The notes below the pieces were generated by a model that saw nothing but the letters and a program-made list of their open reading frames with translations, was not told the DNA's origin and did not search any database. DNA of 64,000 nucleotides from VRUE01 sp963817945 (lineage in GTDB: Bacteria > Actinomycetota > Thermoleophilia > Solirubrobacterales > 70-9), in assembly GCA_963817945.1 (NCBI GenBank), contig CAWFQH010000003.1, forward strand, positions 171,946-235,945. Direction: 5' to 3'. A program made the translations under genes and the position numbers. Shown in pieces: positions 40,097 to 48,830 of the stretch (its first letter is position 1; each line of letters opens with the position of its first letter).

Positions 40097-41637
40097 TACC
40101 ACCTCGTCGTGACTACCTTCTTCCTGGTGTAGAAGTCGACGGCGTCGGTGCCGTTCGCGTGGAGATCGCCGTCGCAGGAGTCCTTCCAACCCGCGAACGG
40201 GAACCACGCCACCGGCGCCGGCACCCCCACGTTGACGCCGAGCATGCCGGCCTCGGCGCCGTAGCGGTAACGGCGTGCAGCCTCGCCCGAGGCGGTGAAG
40301 ATCGCGCCGGCGTTGCCGTAGCGGGAGTCGTTGAGGAAGTCGAGCGCGGCGTCGAGGTCGGGGGCGTCGACGACGGTCAGCAGCGGCCCGAACAGCTCCT
40401 CGCGCGCCAGCTCCGACTCGGCGTCGGCGATCGCGATGGTCGGTCCGAGGTAAGTGCCCGCTGGACCGCCATCTCCGGGCGCACCACTCCCGTTCTCGCC
40501 CCGGCCGTCGCGCAGCAGCTCGGCGCCGTCGCTCTCAGCCCGGCCGATCGCATCCACCAGTTTCTCCCGAGCGCCTGCCGAGACCATTGGGCAGACGTCG
40601 GTCGCCGGGTCGTCGCCGGCACCGACCCGCAGCTCCGAGGCCGCGGCGACAAGCGCCGCCCGCACTTCCGTCCGCCGCGCCTCGTCGCCCACCGCGACGC
40701 AGACCGATCCGGCCAGGCAGCGCTGGCCTGCGGCGCCGAAGGCGGAGCCCATGATCGCCGGCATCGCCTGCTCCAGGTCGGCGTCCGGCATCACCACCAG
40801 CGAGTTCTTGGCGCCGCCGAGCGCCTGCACCCGCTTGCCGGTTGCCGCCGCCCGCTCGGCGACGAAGCGCGCCGTCTCGGCGCGACCGACGAAAGAGATC
40901 GCATCGATGTCGGCGTCGTCGAGGATCGCGGTGACCGCGTCGCGTCCGCCGTGGACGAGGTTGACCACGCCGGGCGGGATCTCCTCGACAGCGTCGACCA
41001 GCTCAACTATGAAGGAGGCGGGCCGCGGGTCCTGCTCGGAGGGCTTGAGGACGAAGGAGTTGCCGCAGGCGATCGCGTAGGGCAGGAACCAGAGTGGGAT
41101 CATCGCCGGGAAGTTGAAAGGCGTGATCGCGGCGACGACGCCGACCGGCTGGCGCACCAGCTCGACGTCGACCCCGACGGCGACGCCCTCCAGCGTCTCG
41201 CCCTTCAGCAGGTGCGGGATCGCCGCCGCCGACTCGACCGACTCGATCCCCCGGCCAACCTCGCCGTCGGCGTCGGCCAGCGTCTTGCCCATGTCGGCGC
41301 TGACCAGCGCCACCAGCTCCTCACGCCGCCGCAGCAGCTGGTCGCGCAGCGCCAGCACCGCGCGCGCCCGCCGCTGCGGCGGAACCTCGCGCCAGCCCGG
41401 CTGCGCCGCGCGCGCCACCGCCACCGCCTCGCGCACCTGCCGCTCGCCCGAAAGCGGCACCAGTGCCGCCACCTCGCCCGTGGCCGGGTCGACGTCGTCG
41501 AGGGTGGCGACGCCGTCGACCGGCCTCCAGGCGCCACCCACGTAGTTCGCCAGCCGCGCAGGGGGCCGACGGGCCTCAAAGCGTCCTATTTGTCCGCTTT
41601 GAGGCCCATCGGCGGTGGTGTGGCCGTCGGTGCTCAC
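40096..41637 (-). CDS. CoA-acylating (methyl)malonate-semialdehyde dehydrogenase-like
   Basis: A 513-residue aldehyde dehydrogenase of the MmsA branch. The family-specific features are ITPFNFPAMIPLWFLPYAIA, VQALGGAKNSLVVMPDADL (no general-base glutamate, as in CoA-acylating members), the nucleophile cysteine in GAAGQRCLAGS, and the C-terminal FPFAGWKDSCDGDLHANG. It oxidises malonate or methylmalonate semialdehyde to acetyl- or propionyl-CoA. It is the last gene of the minus-strand transport operon, with its GTG start overlapping the PotC-like stop (GTGA), so it probably processes semialdehyde from beta-alanine made in the pathway. Confidence 0.88.
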   Translation of the reverse strand: MSTDGHTTADGPQSGQIGRFEARRPPARLANYVGGAWRPVDGVATLDDVDPATGEVAALVPLSGERQVREAVAVARAAQPGWREVPPQRRARAVLALRDQLLRRREELVALVSADMGKTLADADGEVGRGIESVESAAAIPHLLKGETLEGVAVGVDVELVRQPVGVVAAITPFNFPAMIPLWFLPYAIACGNSFVLKPSEQDPRPASFIVELVDAVEEIPPGVVNLVHGGRDAVTAILDDADIDAISFVGRAETARFVAERAAATGKRVQALGGAKNSLVVMPDADLEQAMPAIMGSAFGAAGQRCLAGSVCVAVGDEARRTEVRAALVAAASELRVGAGDDPATDVCPMVSAGAREKLVDAIGRAESDGAELLRDGRGENGSGAPGDGGPAGTYLGPTIAIADAESELAREELFGPLLTVVDAPDLDAALDFLNDSRYGNAGAIFTASGEAARRYRYGAEAGMLGVNVGVPAPVAWFPFAGWKDSCDGDLHANGTDAVDFYTRKKVVTTRW

Positions 41638-42512
41638 GTCGTCGCCTGGGCCGGCGGGGCGGGGATCGGCGCCGCCGGTTCGAGTTCAGGCCGTACCGCT
41701 GCCATCCGCTCCGCCCGCCGCTGCTGCCACAGGACCAGCGCCACCGCGAGCGCGGTGACCGCGAACAGCAGCGTCGCCAGCGCGTTGACCTGGACCGGGA
41801 TGCCGCGCAGGCTGACCCCGTAGACGTAGAGGGGGAAGGTGACGGTCGTCCCCGAGTTGAAGTTGGAGATAACGAAGTCGTCGATCGAGAGCGCGAAGGC
41901 GAGCAGCGCCGCGGCGACGATCCCCGGCGCCAACAGCGGCAGGGTGACGGTGCGGAAGGTGGCAAAGGGCGTCGCGCCGAGATCGGCCGCCGCCTCCTCC
42001 AGGTTGCGGTCGAAGCCGATCAGTCGCGAGCGCACGACCACCACCACGAAGCTGATCGAGAACATCACGTGGGCCAGCAGCAGCGTCGTGAAGCCCAGCG
42101 CGAAGGAGTAGTAGATGAACATCGAGAGCAGCGAGGCGCCGATCACGACCTCGGGCGTCGCCATCGGGATCACGATCAGCAGGTTCGCCGCCCGCCGCCC
42201 GAGGAACCGGTGACGGACCAAGGCGATCGCCATCAGCGTTCCGATCGCGGTCGAGATAAGGGTCGAGAAAGTCGCCAGCCGCAAGCTCGTCATCAGCGCG
42301 TCGTTCAGCTGAGGCAGCGAGAAGACCGTGCGCCAGTACTCGAGCGTGAAGCCCTCGTCGAGGCCAAAGGTCAGTTTGTCTTTTGGCGCCTCGCCGAAGG
42401 AGAAGACCGCGATAACGACGATCGGGATCAGCATGTAGGCGACGGCGAGAGCGGCGTAGATCGGCAGCGCATTGCGCCGCAGCCAGCTCCAGGCGTGGGT
42501 CGCGGCGCTCAT
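41634..42512 (-). CDS. potC: Spermidine/putrescine ABC transporter permease (PotC-like)
   Basis: A 292-residue inner-membrane permease with six helices. It has the BPD_transp_1 loop EEAAADLGATPFATFRTVTL then PLLAPGIVAAALLAF, the EAA-G loop that contacts the ATPase. The N-terminal ALAVAYMLIPIVVIAVFSF is typical of PotC. The ATG at 42512 overlaps the PotB-like stop as ATGA. A roughly 25-residue Pro/Ala-rich tail follows the last helix. Confidence 0.87.
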   Translation of the reverse strand: MSAATHAWSWLRRNALPIYAALAVAYMLIPIVVIAVFSFGEAPKDKLTFGLDEGFTLEYWRTVFSLPQLNDALMTSLRLATFSTLISTAIGTLMAIALVRHRFLGRRAANLLIVIPMATPEVVIGASLLSMFIYYSFALGFTTLLLAHVMFSISFVVVVVRSRLIGFDRNLEEAAADLGATPFATFRTVTLPLLAPGIVAAALLAFALSIDDFVISNFNSGTTVTFPLYVYGVSLRGIPVQVNALATLLFAVTALAVALVLWQQRRAERMAAVRPELEPAAPIPAPPAQATT

Positions 42513-43381
42513 CTCGCCGTTTCCTCGTCCTCGTCGCCCATGAAGGCGCCGGTTCCGGCGAAGCGGATGTAGATGACGACGACGGCGAGGATCAACGCCA
42601 TCATCAGGAACGAGAGCGCCGCCGCCTCCGGGTAATCGCGCTGGTTTAAGTAGAGCGACTGGATGACGTTGCCGATCATCGCCTGCTGGGTGCCGCCGAG
42701 CAACTGGGCGTTGATGTAGTCGCCGAAGGCGGGGATGAAGGTGAGCAGGACGCCGGCGACGATGCCCGGCATCGTCAGCGGCAGGGTCACCTTCACGAAG
42801 GCCTGCCGCGAGGAGGAGTAGAGGTCCTTGGCCGCCTCGACGAGGCCCATGTCGAGCCGCTCCAGATTCGCGTAGAGCGGCAGGACCATGAACGGCAGGA
42901 AGTTGTAGGTGAGGCCGGCGATCACCGCCCCCGAGGTAGCGAGGACGCGCCCGTCCTGGGGGACCAGCGCCAGCGTCTGGAGGATGCTGACGACCGGGCT
43001 GTCGTCGCTGAGGATCGTTTTCCAGGCGATCGTGCGGACGAGGTAGGTGGTGAAGAACGGGGCGATCACCGCGAAAAGCAGCAGCAGCTTGAAGCGCCCG
43101 GCGCGGAAGGCGATCGCGTAGGCCAGCGGGTAGGCGATCAGCAGTGCCAGCACCGTCGCCGTGCCGGCGTAGAAGAAGGAGCGCACGATCTGGTCGATGT
43201 GGCCGGAGAGCGAATCGGGGAAGTTCCCCCACTCCCAGGCGAAGATAAAGCCCGTCGTCAGCGAGCCCGAGCGCAGCGCCAGTTCGCCCATGAAGTACAT
43301 GGGCACGACGAAGAAAAAGATGAGCCAGAGCAGGCCCGGTCCCAGGAGCCAGTAGGGGACCAGGCGCTGCTTCAGCCTCAC
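42509..43381 (-). CDS. potB: Spermidine/putrescine ABC transporter permease (PotB-like)
   Basis: A 290-residue permease with six helices and an EAA loop (LVEAAKDLYSSSRQAFVKVT, then LPLTMPGIVAGVLLTFIPAF). RTIAWKTILSDDSPVV is typical of PotB. GTG 43381 starts the gene four bases after the PotD-like stop. It pairs with PotC to form the membrane channel. Confidence 0.87.
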   Translation of the reverse strand: MRLKQRLVPYWLLGPGLLWLIFFFVVPMYFMGELALRSGSLTTGFIFAWEWGNFPDSLSGHIDQIVRSFFYAGTATVLALLIAYPLAYAIAFRAGRFKLLLLFAVIAPFFTTYLVRTIAWKTILSDDSPVVSILQTLALVPQDGRVLATSGAVIAGLTYNFLPFMVLPLYANLERLDMGLVEAAKDLYSSSRQAFVKVTLPLTMPGIVAGVLLTFIPAFGDYINAQLLGGTQQAMIGNVIQSLYLNQRDYPEAAALSFLMMALILAVVVIYIRFAGTGAFMGDEDEETAR

Positions 43382-43385
43382 GCGA

Positions 43386-44516
43386 TCACCCGGTCAGCAC
43401 GTCCTGCCAGGCCTCGTTGACCCGCTCCAGGTCCGGTGGCGTGTTCTGGCCCGTGCAGTTGCGGGTGAACTCTTCGGTTGGGAAGACGATCTCGCTCTCC
43501 GCGAGTTCCGACCCCCGTTTCTCGAGCAGCTCTTTGACGCCCTGTACCGGCGAGATGTATTCGACGTATTCGGTGATGTCGACCGCTACATCCGGCTCGT
43601 AGACGAAGTCCATCCAGGCAAGTGCCGCGGCGGTGTTGGGGGCGCCCACCGGGATCACCATGTTTTCCATCCACTGGGTGCAACCCTCGGTCGGCATCCG
43701 CCATTCGGCGTCTTTGTTTTCGATCAGCGAGGCGTCGCCCGACCAGCCGATCGCCGCGACGATGTTGCCGGCGGTCAGGTCCTCGGTGTATTCGTTGCCG
43801 GTGAAATCGCGGATCTGCCCCGACTCGGCAGCCGCCCTGATTTTGTCGATCGCTTTCAACCAGTCCTCGGCGCTCGCCTCCGCCGGGTCGACCCCTTCGG
43901 CGAGCATCACCAACTGCGGCGATTCGCGCAGTTCTTCCAGCATCGTCACTTTGCCCTTGTATTTCGGGTCGAAGAGATCGTTGACCGAGCGGATCTCGGG
44001 CGCCTTGGAGGTGTCGACCCAGATCCCGGTCATGCCGCCCTGCCACGGCACCGAGAACTTGCGCTCCGGGTCGAATCCCGGGCTCTCGAGGCTGGGCAGC
44101 AGGGTTTCGAAGACCGTCGGCAGGCCGTCGTGATCGATCTCCTGCAGGTAGCCGAGGTCGTACATCTGCTTCGCCATGTAGTCGGCGACGACGAAGATGT
44201 CGCGCCCGCCCGATTCGCCCTGTTCGAGCTGCGGCTGCAGCTTGCCGAAGAAGCCGTCGTTCGAGTTGATGTCCTCGATGTAGTCGACGCTGACGCCGGT
44301 TTTGTCTTCGAACTCGGCGACCGTGCCTTTCGGTCCCGGGTCGATGTAGCCGGGCCAGTTGGAGATCGTCAGCTCGCCTTTGACGGGACCCGCTTTCGCC
44401 GTCGTCACCTCTGCGTCGCTGCCGCCGCCGACGGTGTCGTCGCCGCAGGCGGCGAGGCCCAGTGCCAGGGCGAACACAGCCAGCGCCGCGACCAGCATGG
44501 ATCTATTGCTGCTCAT
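43386..44516 (-). CDS. potD: Spermidine/putrescine-binding lipoprotein (PotD-like)
   Basis: A 376-residue lipoprotein. The signal peptide ends in the lipobox LAAC (Cys at about residue 24). The binding domain has LTISNWPGYIDPG, IFVVADYMAKQMYDLGYL and FSVPWQGGMTGIWVDTS, characteristic of the PotD/PotF family, in which aromatic and acidic residues hold the polyamine. It captures the ligand outside the membrane. It overlaps the end of the PotA-like gene by 14 bases. Confidence 0.88.
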   Translation of the reverse strand: MSSNRSMLVAALAVFALALGLAACGDDTVGGGSDAEVTTAKAGPVKGELTISNWPGYIDPGPKGTVAEFEDKTGVSVDYIEDINSNDGFFGKLQPQLEQGESGGRDIFVVADYMAKQMYDLGYLQEIDHDGLPTVFETLLPSLESPGFDPERKFSVPWQGGMTGIWVDTSKAPEIRSVNDLFDPKYKGKVTMLEELRESPQLVMLAEGVDPAEASAEDWLKAIDKIRAAAESGQIRDFTGNEYTEDLTAGNIVAAIGWSGDASLIENKDAEWRMPTEGCTQWMENMVIPVGAPNTAAALAWMDFVYEPDVAVDITEYVEYISPVQGVKELLEKRGSELAESEIVFPTEEFTRNCTGQNTPPDLERVNEAWQDVLTG

Positions 44517-45636
44517 TCAACTCACCTCTCTGTAGTTGCAGGCTCTCCCGCACCACGTGCATCTGCTCGGGGTCCCAGCTGAGCGCTACCCGCGCCCCGC
44601 CGCCCGGCAACCGCTGCCGTTCGGCCTCGCTGGCGTTGGGGACGAGCACGGTCATCCGCACGCCGTCGCCGAGGTCGACGACGATCTGCGTCGACGTCCC
44701 CAGGTAGAGCGAGCTTTCTACCGTGCCCTCGACCCGCGGCATGCCGTTGGCGGATAGCACCGCGGCCTCCAGCGGCTCGATTCGCAGCTTCTCCGGCCGC
44801 ACCACCGCGTGGCAGCGGTCGCCGGGGGCCAGGCCGTCGACCGGCACCCGCACGGCCGGCCCGTGTTCCAGCCGAACCTCGTCGCTGCCGGCAACGACAG
44901 CCGGCATCAGGTTGGAGACGCCGATGAAGCCGGCGACGAAGGTCGTCGCAGGGCGCTCGTAGACGCCCTCGGGGTCCGCCACCTGCTCCACCCGGCCGCG
45001 GTTCATCACCGCGATCCGGTCGCTCATCGTCAGCGCCTCCTCCTGGTCGTGGGTGACGTAGACAAAGGTGATCCCGACCTCGCGCTGGATCCGCTTCAGC
45101 TCGACCTGCAGGTCCTTGCGCAGCTTCAGGTCGAGGGCGCCGAGTGGCTCGTCGAGCAACAGCACCTTGGGCAAGTTGACCAGCGCCCGCGCCAGCGCCA
45201 CGCGCTGTTGCTGGCCGCCCGAGAGCTGGGCGGGGCGCCGCTTCGCCTCCGCCGCGAGCCCGACCCGCTCCAGCTCGGCGGCGACTCGCCGCCCGACCTC
45301 CTCCCTCGCGACCCGCTTGCGCTTCAGCCCGAAGGCGACGTTGTCCTCGACGCTCATGTGGGGGAAGAGCGCGTAGCTCTGGAAGACCGTGTTGGTCGGG
45401 CGCTTGTGCGGCGGCAGCTGGGCGACGTCGTCGCCGGCGATCCGGATCGTCCCTTCGCTGGGCCGCTCGAAGCCGGCGACCATCCGCAGCGTCGTCGTCT
45501 TGCCGCAGCCGCTCGGGCCGAGCAGCGTGAAGAACTCGCCGCTGTGCAGCTCGAGGCTCAGGTCGTCGACGGCGAGTAGGTTGCCGAAGCGCTTACTCAC
45601 GCTCTGCAACTCGACGCTCGGAACGCTGCTGTCCAT
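44503..45636 (-). CDS. potA: Spermidine/putrescine ABC transporter ATPase (PotA-like)
   Basis: A 377-residue ABC ATPase. Walker A LLGPSGCGKTTT, Q-loop FQSYALFPHMSV, signature LSGGQQQRVALARAL, Walker B VLLLDEPLGALD and switch VYVTHDQEEALT are all intact. A C-terminal TOBE-like regulatory domain spans about residues 280-365. The second of two adjacent ATGs (45636) is favoured because GGAGG lies five bases upstream. It follows the permease gene by about 105 bp and heads the PotADBC-MmsA gene string. Confidence 0.9.
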   Translation of the reverse strand: MDSSVPSVELQSVSKRFGNLLAVDDLSLELHSGEFFTLLGPSGCGKTTTLRMVAGFERPSEGTIRIAGDDVAQLPPHKRPTNTVFQSYALFPHMSVEDNVAFGLKRKRVAREEVGRRVAAELERVGLAAEAKRRPAQLSGGQQQRVALARALVNLPKVLLLDEPLGALDLKLRKDLQVELKRIQREVGITFVYVTHDQEEALTMSDRIAVMNRGRVEQVADPEGVYERPATTFVAGFIGVSNLMPAVVAGSDEVRLEHGPAVRVPVDGLAPGDRCHAVVRPEKLRIEPLEAAVLSANGMPRVEGTVESSLYLGTSTQIVVDLGDGVRMTVLVPNASEAERQRLPGGGARVALSWDPEQMHVVRESLQLQRGELNEQQ

Positions 45637-45742
45637 CATCTCCTCCGCGACCGGAACTACCCGATCGGAGCCTTCATAGACGGTAGCGCTGCGGGTTTGC
45701 GGGCTTCGGGGGTGACGGCGCAGGCCGGTCTCCCGTTCCACT

Positions 45743-47290
45743 TCATTCCCCCTCTGCGAAGGCGGGTGGGCGGGGCGATGGTTCCGGCGGCGGTTCCTCC
45801 AGCAGTCCCGGCGGCGCGACTTCGCGGCGGCGCAGGAAGAACGGTTCGCGCCGGTGGCGCCGCCAGGCCAGCAGCAAAGCGATCCCGATCGCCAGGAAGC
45901 CGACCCCGATCACGGCAGGCGGCGCCACGCCGAACCAGGAGGCCCCGGTATAGGAGTTGGCCGGGTCGGCGTAGTCGAACAGGGCTTTGAAGAAGAGGTA
46001 GCCGAGCAGCAGCGAGCCGATCACCGGCGCGACGCCGACGAAGAGGAAGTTCTTCGCCGACTTGCGCAGCTCGCGCCGGTAGTAGACCGCGCAGGCGATC
46101 CCGGTGAAGGCGTAGTAGAAGGCGATCATCAGCGCCAGCGCCGAGAGCGAGTCGAAGAGGAAGTTTTCGCTGATCAGCTTCGAGGGCAGGTACCAGACGA
46201 CCGCGAGGACGCCGATGGTGACGGTCGAGACGACCGGCGTAAAGAAGCGGGTGCTGACCTCGCCCAGCGCCGACGGCATCGCCTCGGCGCGGGCCATCGA
46301 GAGCGAGGTGCGGGCGGCGGGCAGGATCGTCGTCTGGGTCGAGGCGAGGGCGGAGACGACGATCGCCAACAGGACCAGGCTGCCGAGCGGATCGCCGAGC
46401 GCAGCGTCGGCGTAGCTGGGCAGGATTTCCTCGTTGTCTTCGAATTTCTCCGCCCCGGCGATGCCCTGCCAGGCGACCAGGGCGGTGGCGACGCCGAGGT
46501 AGGTGACGAGCAGGATCACGGTGGAGATCAGGCCGGCCAGCCCCGGCGCGGTGACCGAGTGCTCGGTCTCCTCGTTGAGGTTGACGGCGCTCTCCCAACC
46601 CCAGTAGATGAAGACGCCGAGCAGCAGCGCCCCGGTCAGCGCTCCGCCGCTCTCGATCGCGAACGGGTTGAACCAAGAGAGCGAGGGGTCGACGGCGGGC
46701 GCCGGCGCGTCGCCGGCGAAGACCCTGTAGAGGATCACGGCGACGACGAGCAGCAGCGGCCCGATCTGCAGCACCATCAGCACCTTCTGCAGGTGGGCCG
46801 AGAGCTCGGTGCCGAGCACGCAGACCGTCGTCATCAGGGCGATCAGCGCCAGCGCCAGCAGGGTGACCGCGGCGGTGCTTTCTTCCAGCCCTTCGGCGCC
46901 GATCAGGTCGAAGAATGAGTAGGCGGCGACGTCGGCCAACGAGCCGACGACGAGGATGCCGGTGACGCAGATCGCCCAGCCCGTGATCCAGCCCGACTGC
47001 GGCCCGATCGCCCGAGTCACCCAGGAGAAGCTGGTGCCGCAGTCCTGGTCGGCGCGGTTCATGTAGTAGAAGGCCGCGGCGATGAAGAACATCGGCACGA
47101 AGGAGACGAGCAGGGCAGCCGGGGCCTGGAAGCCGACGACCACGACGATCGAGCCGATCACCGCCGCCAGCGAGTAGGCCGGCGCCGTCGAGGCGAGCGC
47201 GATCGTCAGCCCGTCGGAGAAGCCGATCGCGTCCTTCTTCAGCCCGTGCTCGCCGGCCTGCGCCCTCGGGTCCTCGGCGGATTGCGCCAT
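45743..47290 (-). CDS. APC-family amino acid/amine permease
   Basis: A 515-residue transporter with 12 predicted helices. The first helix region AIGFSDGLTIALASTAPAYS is typical of APC members, and TSFSWVTRAIGPQSGWITGW corresponds to the helix 3 region. The charged C-terminal tail is Pro-rich. Neighbours favour GABA, putrescine or a related amine as substrate (inference). The gene may lead the same transcript as PotABCD. Start ATG 47290 faces the divergent aminotransferase across about 150 bp of control DNA. Confidence 0.83.
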   Translation of the reverse strand: MAQSAEDPRAQAGEHGLKKDAIGFSDGLTIALASTAPAYSLAAVIGSIVVVVGFQAPAALLVSFVPMFFIAAAFYYMNRADQDCGTSFSWVTRAIGPQSGWITGWAICVTGILVVGSLADVAAYSFFDLIGAEGLEESTAAVTLLALALIALMTTVCVLGTELSAHLQKVLMVLQIGPLLLVVAVILYRVFAGDAPAPAVDPSLSWFNPFAIESGGALTGALLLGVFIYWGWESAVNLNEETEHSVTAPGLAGLISTVILLVTYLGVATALVAWQGIAGAEKFEDNEEILPSYADAALGDPLGSLVLLAIVVSALASTQTTILPAARTSLSMARAEAMPSALGEVSTRFFTPVVSTVTIGVLAVVWYLPSKLISENFLFDSLSALALMIAFYYAFTGIACAVYYRRELRKSAKNFLFVGVAPVIGSLLLGYLFFKALFDYADPANSYTGASWFGVAPPAVIGVGFLAIGIALLLAWRRHRREPFFLRRREVAPPGLLEEPPPEPSPRPPAFAEGE

Positions 47291-47296
47291 TGCGTC

Positions 47297-47316
47297 GTTA
47301 TCGTAACTCTCGTTAC
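47297..47316. promoter_or_regulatory. Three overlapping GTAAC/GTTAC half-sites
   Basis: GTTATCGTAAC and GTAACTCTCGTTAC are overlapping inverted repeats, giving three alternating half-sites just upstream of the permease start. The neighbouring PucR gene makes an operator plausible; the assignment is positional. Confidence 0.4.
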
Positions 47317-47376
47317 TATCTGATTTCCTTATCCGTTTTGTACAAGGAGTGTGCGCTTGCTATACCAAAAGGCAGC

Positions 47377-47405
47377 TTGTCAAAGTGCGCTTTGCGGGCT
47401 AGCTT
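47377..47405 (+). promoter_or_regulatory. Candidate promoter of the aminotransferase operon
   Basis: TTGTCA, 17 bases, then TAGCTT, about 36 bases before the aminotransferase ATG. The -35 hexamer is good, the -10 weak. Confidence 0.4.
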
Positions 47406-47440
47406 TGTCCATAACGTCGTAGCACGAGAGGAGCAACGGC

Positions 47441-48823
47441 ATGGCCATCGCGTCACAGAGCTCAGCTGTAGACACCAGTCTCCAGGAGTTGGCCAAGCGG
47501 CACCTGTGGATGCACTTCTCGCGCATGGGCTCTTACCTCGACGGGGCAGAGATCCCGATCATCGTCCGCGGCGAGGGCTGCTACGTCTACGACGAGCGCG
47601 GCAACCGCTACCTCGACGGGCTCTCCGCCCTCTTTTGCGTCAACGCCGGCCACGGCCGTTCGCAACTGGCCGAGGCGGCGGCGCGGCAGATGGAAGAGCT
47701 CGACTTCTACACGCTGTGGAGCTACGCGCACCCGCGGGCGATCGAGCTCGCCGCCCGGCTCGCCTCGCTGGCGCCCGGCGACCTCAACCGGGTCTTCCTC
47801 ACCTCGGGTGGGTCGGAGGCGGTCGAGTCGGCCCTGAAGCTGGCTCGCAACTACCACCGCGTCCGCGGCAACGGCCAAAAGCACAAGACGATCGCGCGTG
47901 AGATCGCCTACCACGGCACCTCACTGGGAGCGCTCTCGGCGACCGGCATCACCGACCTGCGCGCCCAGTTCGAGCCGCTGGCGCCGGGTGGCTGCCACGT
48001 CCCCAACACGAATATCTACCGCTGGCCCGAGGACCGTCATCCGCTCTGGGCAGCGGATGCGATCGAGGAGCGGATCGTGTTCGAGGGGCCGGACACGGTC
48101 GCCGCGGTGATCCTCGAGCCGGTGCAGAACGCGGGCGGCTGCTTCGTCCCGCCCGACGGTTACTTCGAGCGGGTGCGCGAGATCTGTGACCGCCACGACG
48201 TCCTGCTGATCTCCGACGAGGTGATCTGCGCCTGGGGCCGCCTCGGCCACTGGTTCGGATGCCAGCGGTTCGCCTACCAGCCCGACATCGTCACGGTGGC
48301 AAAGGGGCTGACTTCGGCTTACGCGCCGATGGGCGGCGTGATCGCCTCCGATCGGGTCGCCGAGCCCTTCATGGAGGGCGACGCCTCCTTCGCACACGGC
48401 TTCACCTTCGCCGGCCACCCGGTCGCCGCCGCGGTCGCGCTGGCCAACCTCGACGTCTTCGAGGAAGAGGGCCTCTGCGACCACGTCCTCGCCAAGGAGG
48501 GCGAGTTCCGCCAGATGCTGGAGAGCTTGCGCGAGCTGCCGATCGTCGGCGACGTGCGCGGCGCTGGCTACTTCCAGGCGATCGAGCTGGTCAAGGACAA
48601 GGAGACGAAGGAGAGCTTCAGCGATGAGGAGTCCGAGGACCTGCTGCGCGGCTTCCTCTCGGGCGAGCTCTACCGCCGCGGGCTGATCTGCCGCGCCGAC
48701 GACCGCGGCGACCCCGTTATCCAGCTCGCACCGCCGCTGATCGCCGACAGCGAGCAGTTCGAGGAGATCCACGACGTGCTGCGCGGCGTCCTCACCGACG
48801 CCTGGGAGCGGGTCCATCGATAG
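47441..48823 (+). CDS. Class III omega-aminotransferase (putrescine or beta-alanine:pyruvate type)
   Basis: A 460-residue PLP enzyme. FLTSGGSEAVESALKLARNY at about residues 125-144 binds the cofactor phosphate, LLISDEVICAWGRLG carries the aspartate, and the Schiff-base lysine is in TVAKGLTSAYAPMGG. The N-terminal HLWMHFSRMGSY resembles SpuC/omega-amino acid:pyruvate aminotransferases, which make alanine from pyruvate. The neighbouring alanine dehydrogenase fits this. A good ribosome binding site (GAGAGGAG) precedes ATG 47441. It heads the plus-strand operon. Confidence 0.88.
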   Translation: MAIASQSSAVDTSLQELAKRHLWMHFSRMGSYLDGAEIPIIVRGEGCYVYDERGNRYLDGLSALFCVNAGHGRSQLAEAAARQMEELDFYTLWSYAHPRAIELAARLASLAPGDLNRVFLTSGGSEAVESALKLARNYHRVRGNGQKHKTIAREIAYHGTSLGALSATGITDLRAQFEPLAPGGCHVPNTNIYRWPEDRHPLWAADAIEERIVFEGPDTVAAVILEPVQNAGGCFVPPDGYFERVREICDRHDVLLISDEVICAWGRLGHWFGCQRFAYQPDIVTVAKGLTSAYAPMGGVIASDRVAEPFMEGDASFAHGFTFAGHPVAAAVALANLDVFEEEGLCDHVLAKEGEFRQMLESLRELPIVGDVRGAGYFQAIELVKDKETKESFSDEESEDLLRGFLSGELYRRGLICRADDRGDPVIQLAPPLIADSEQFEEIHDVLRGVLTDAWERVHR

Positions 48824-48830
48824 GCGCTCG

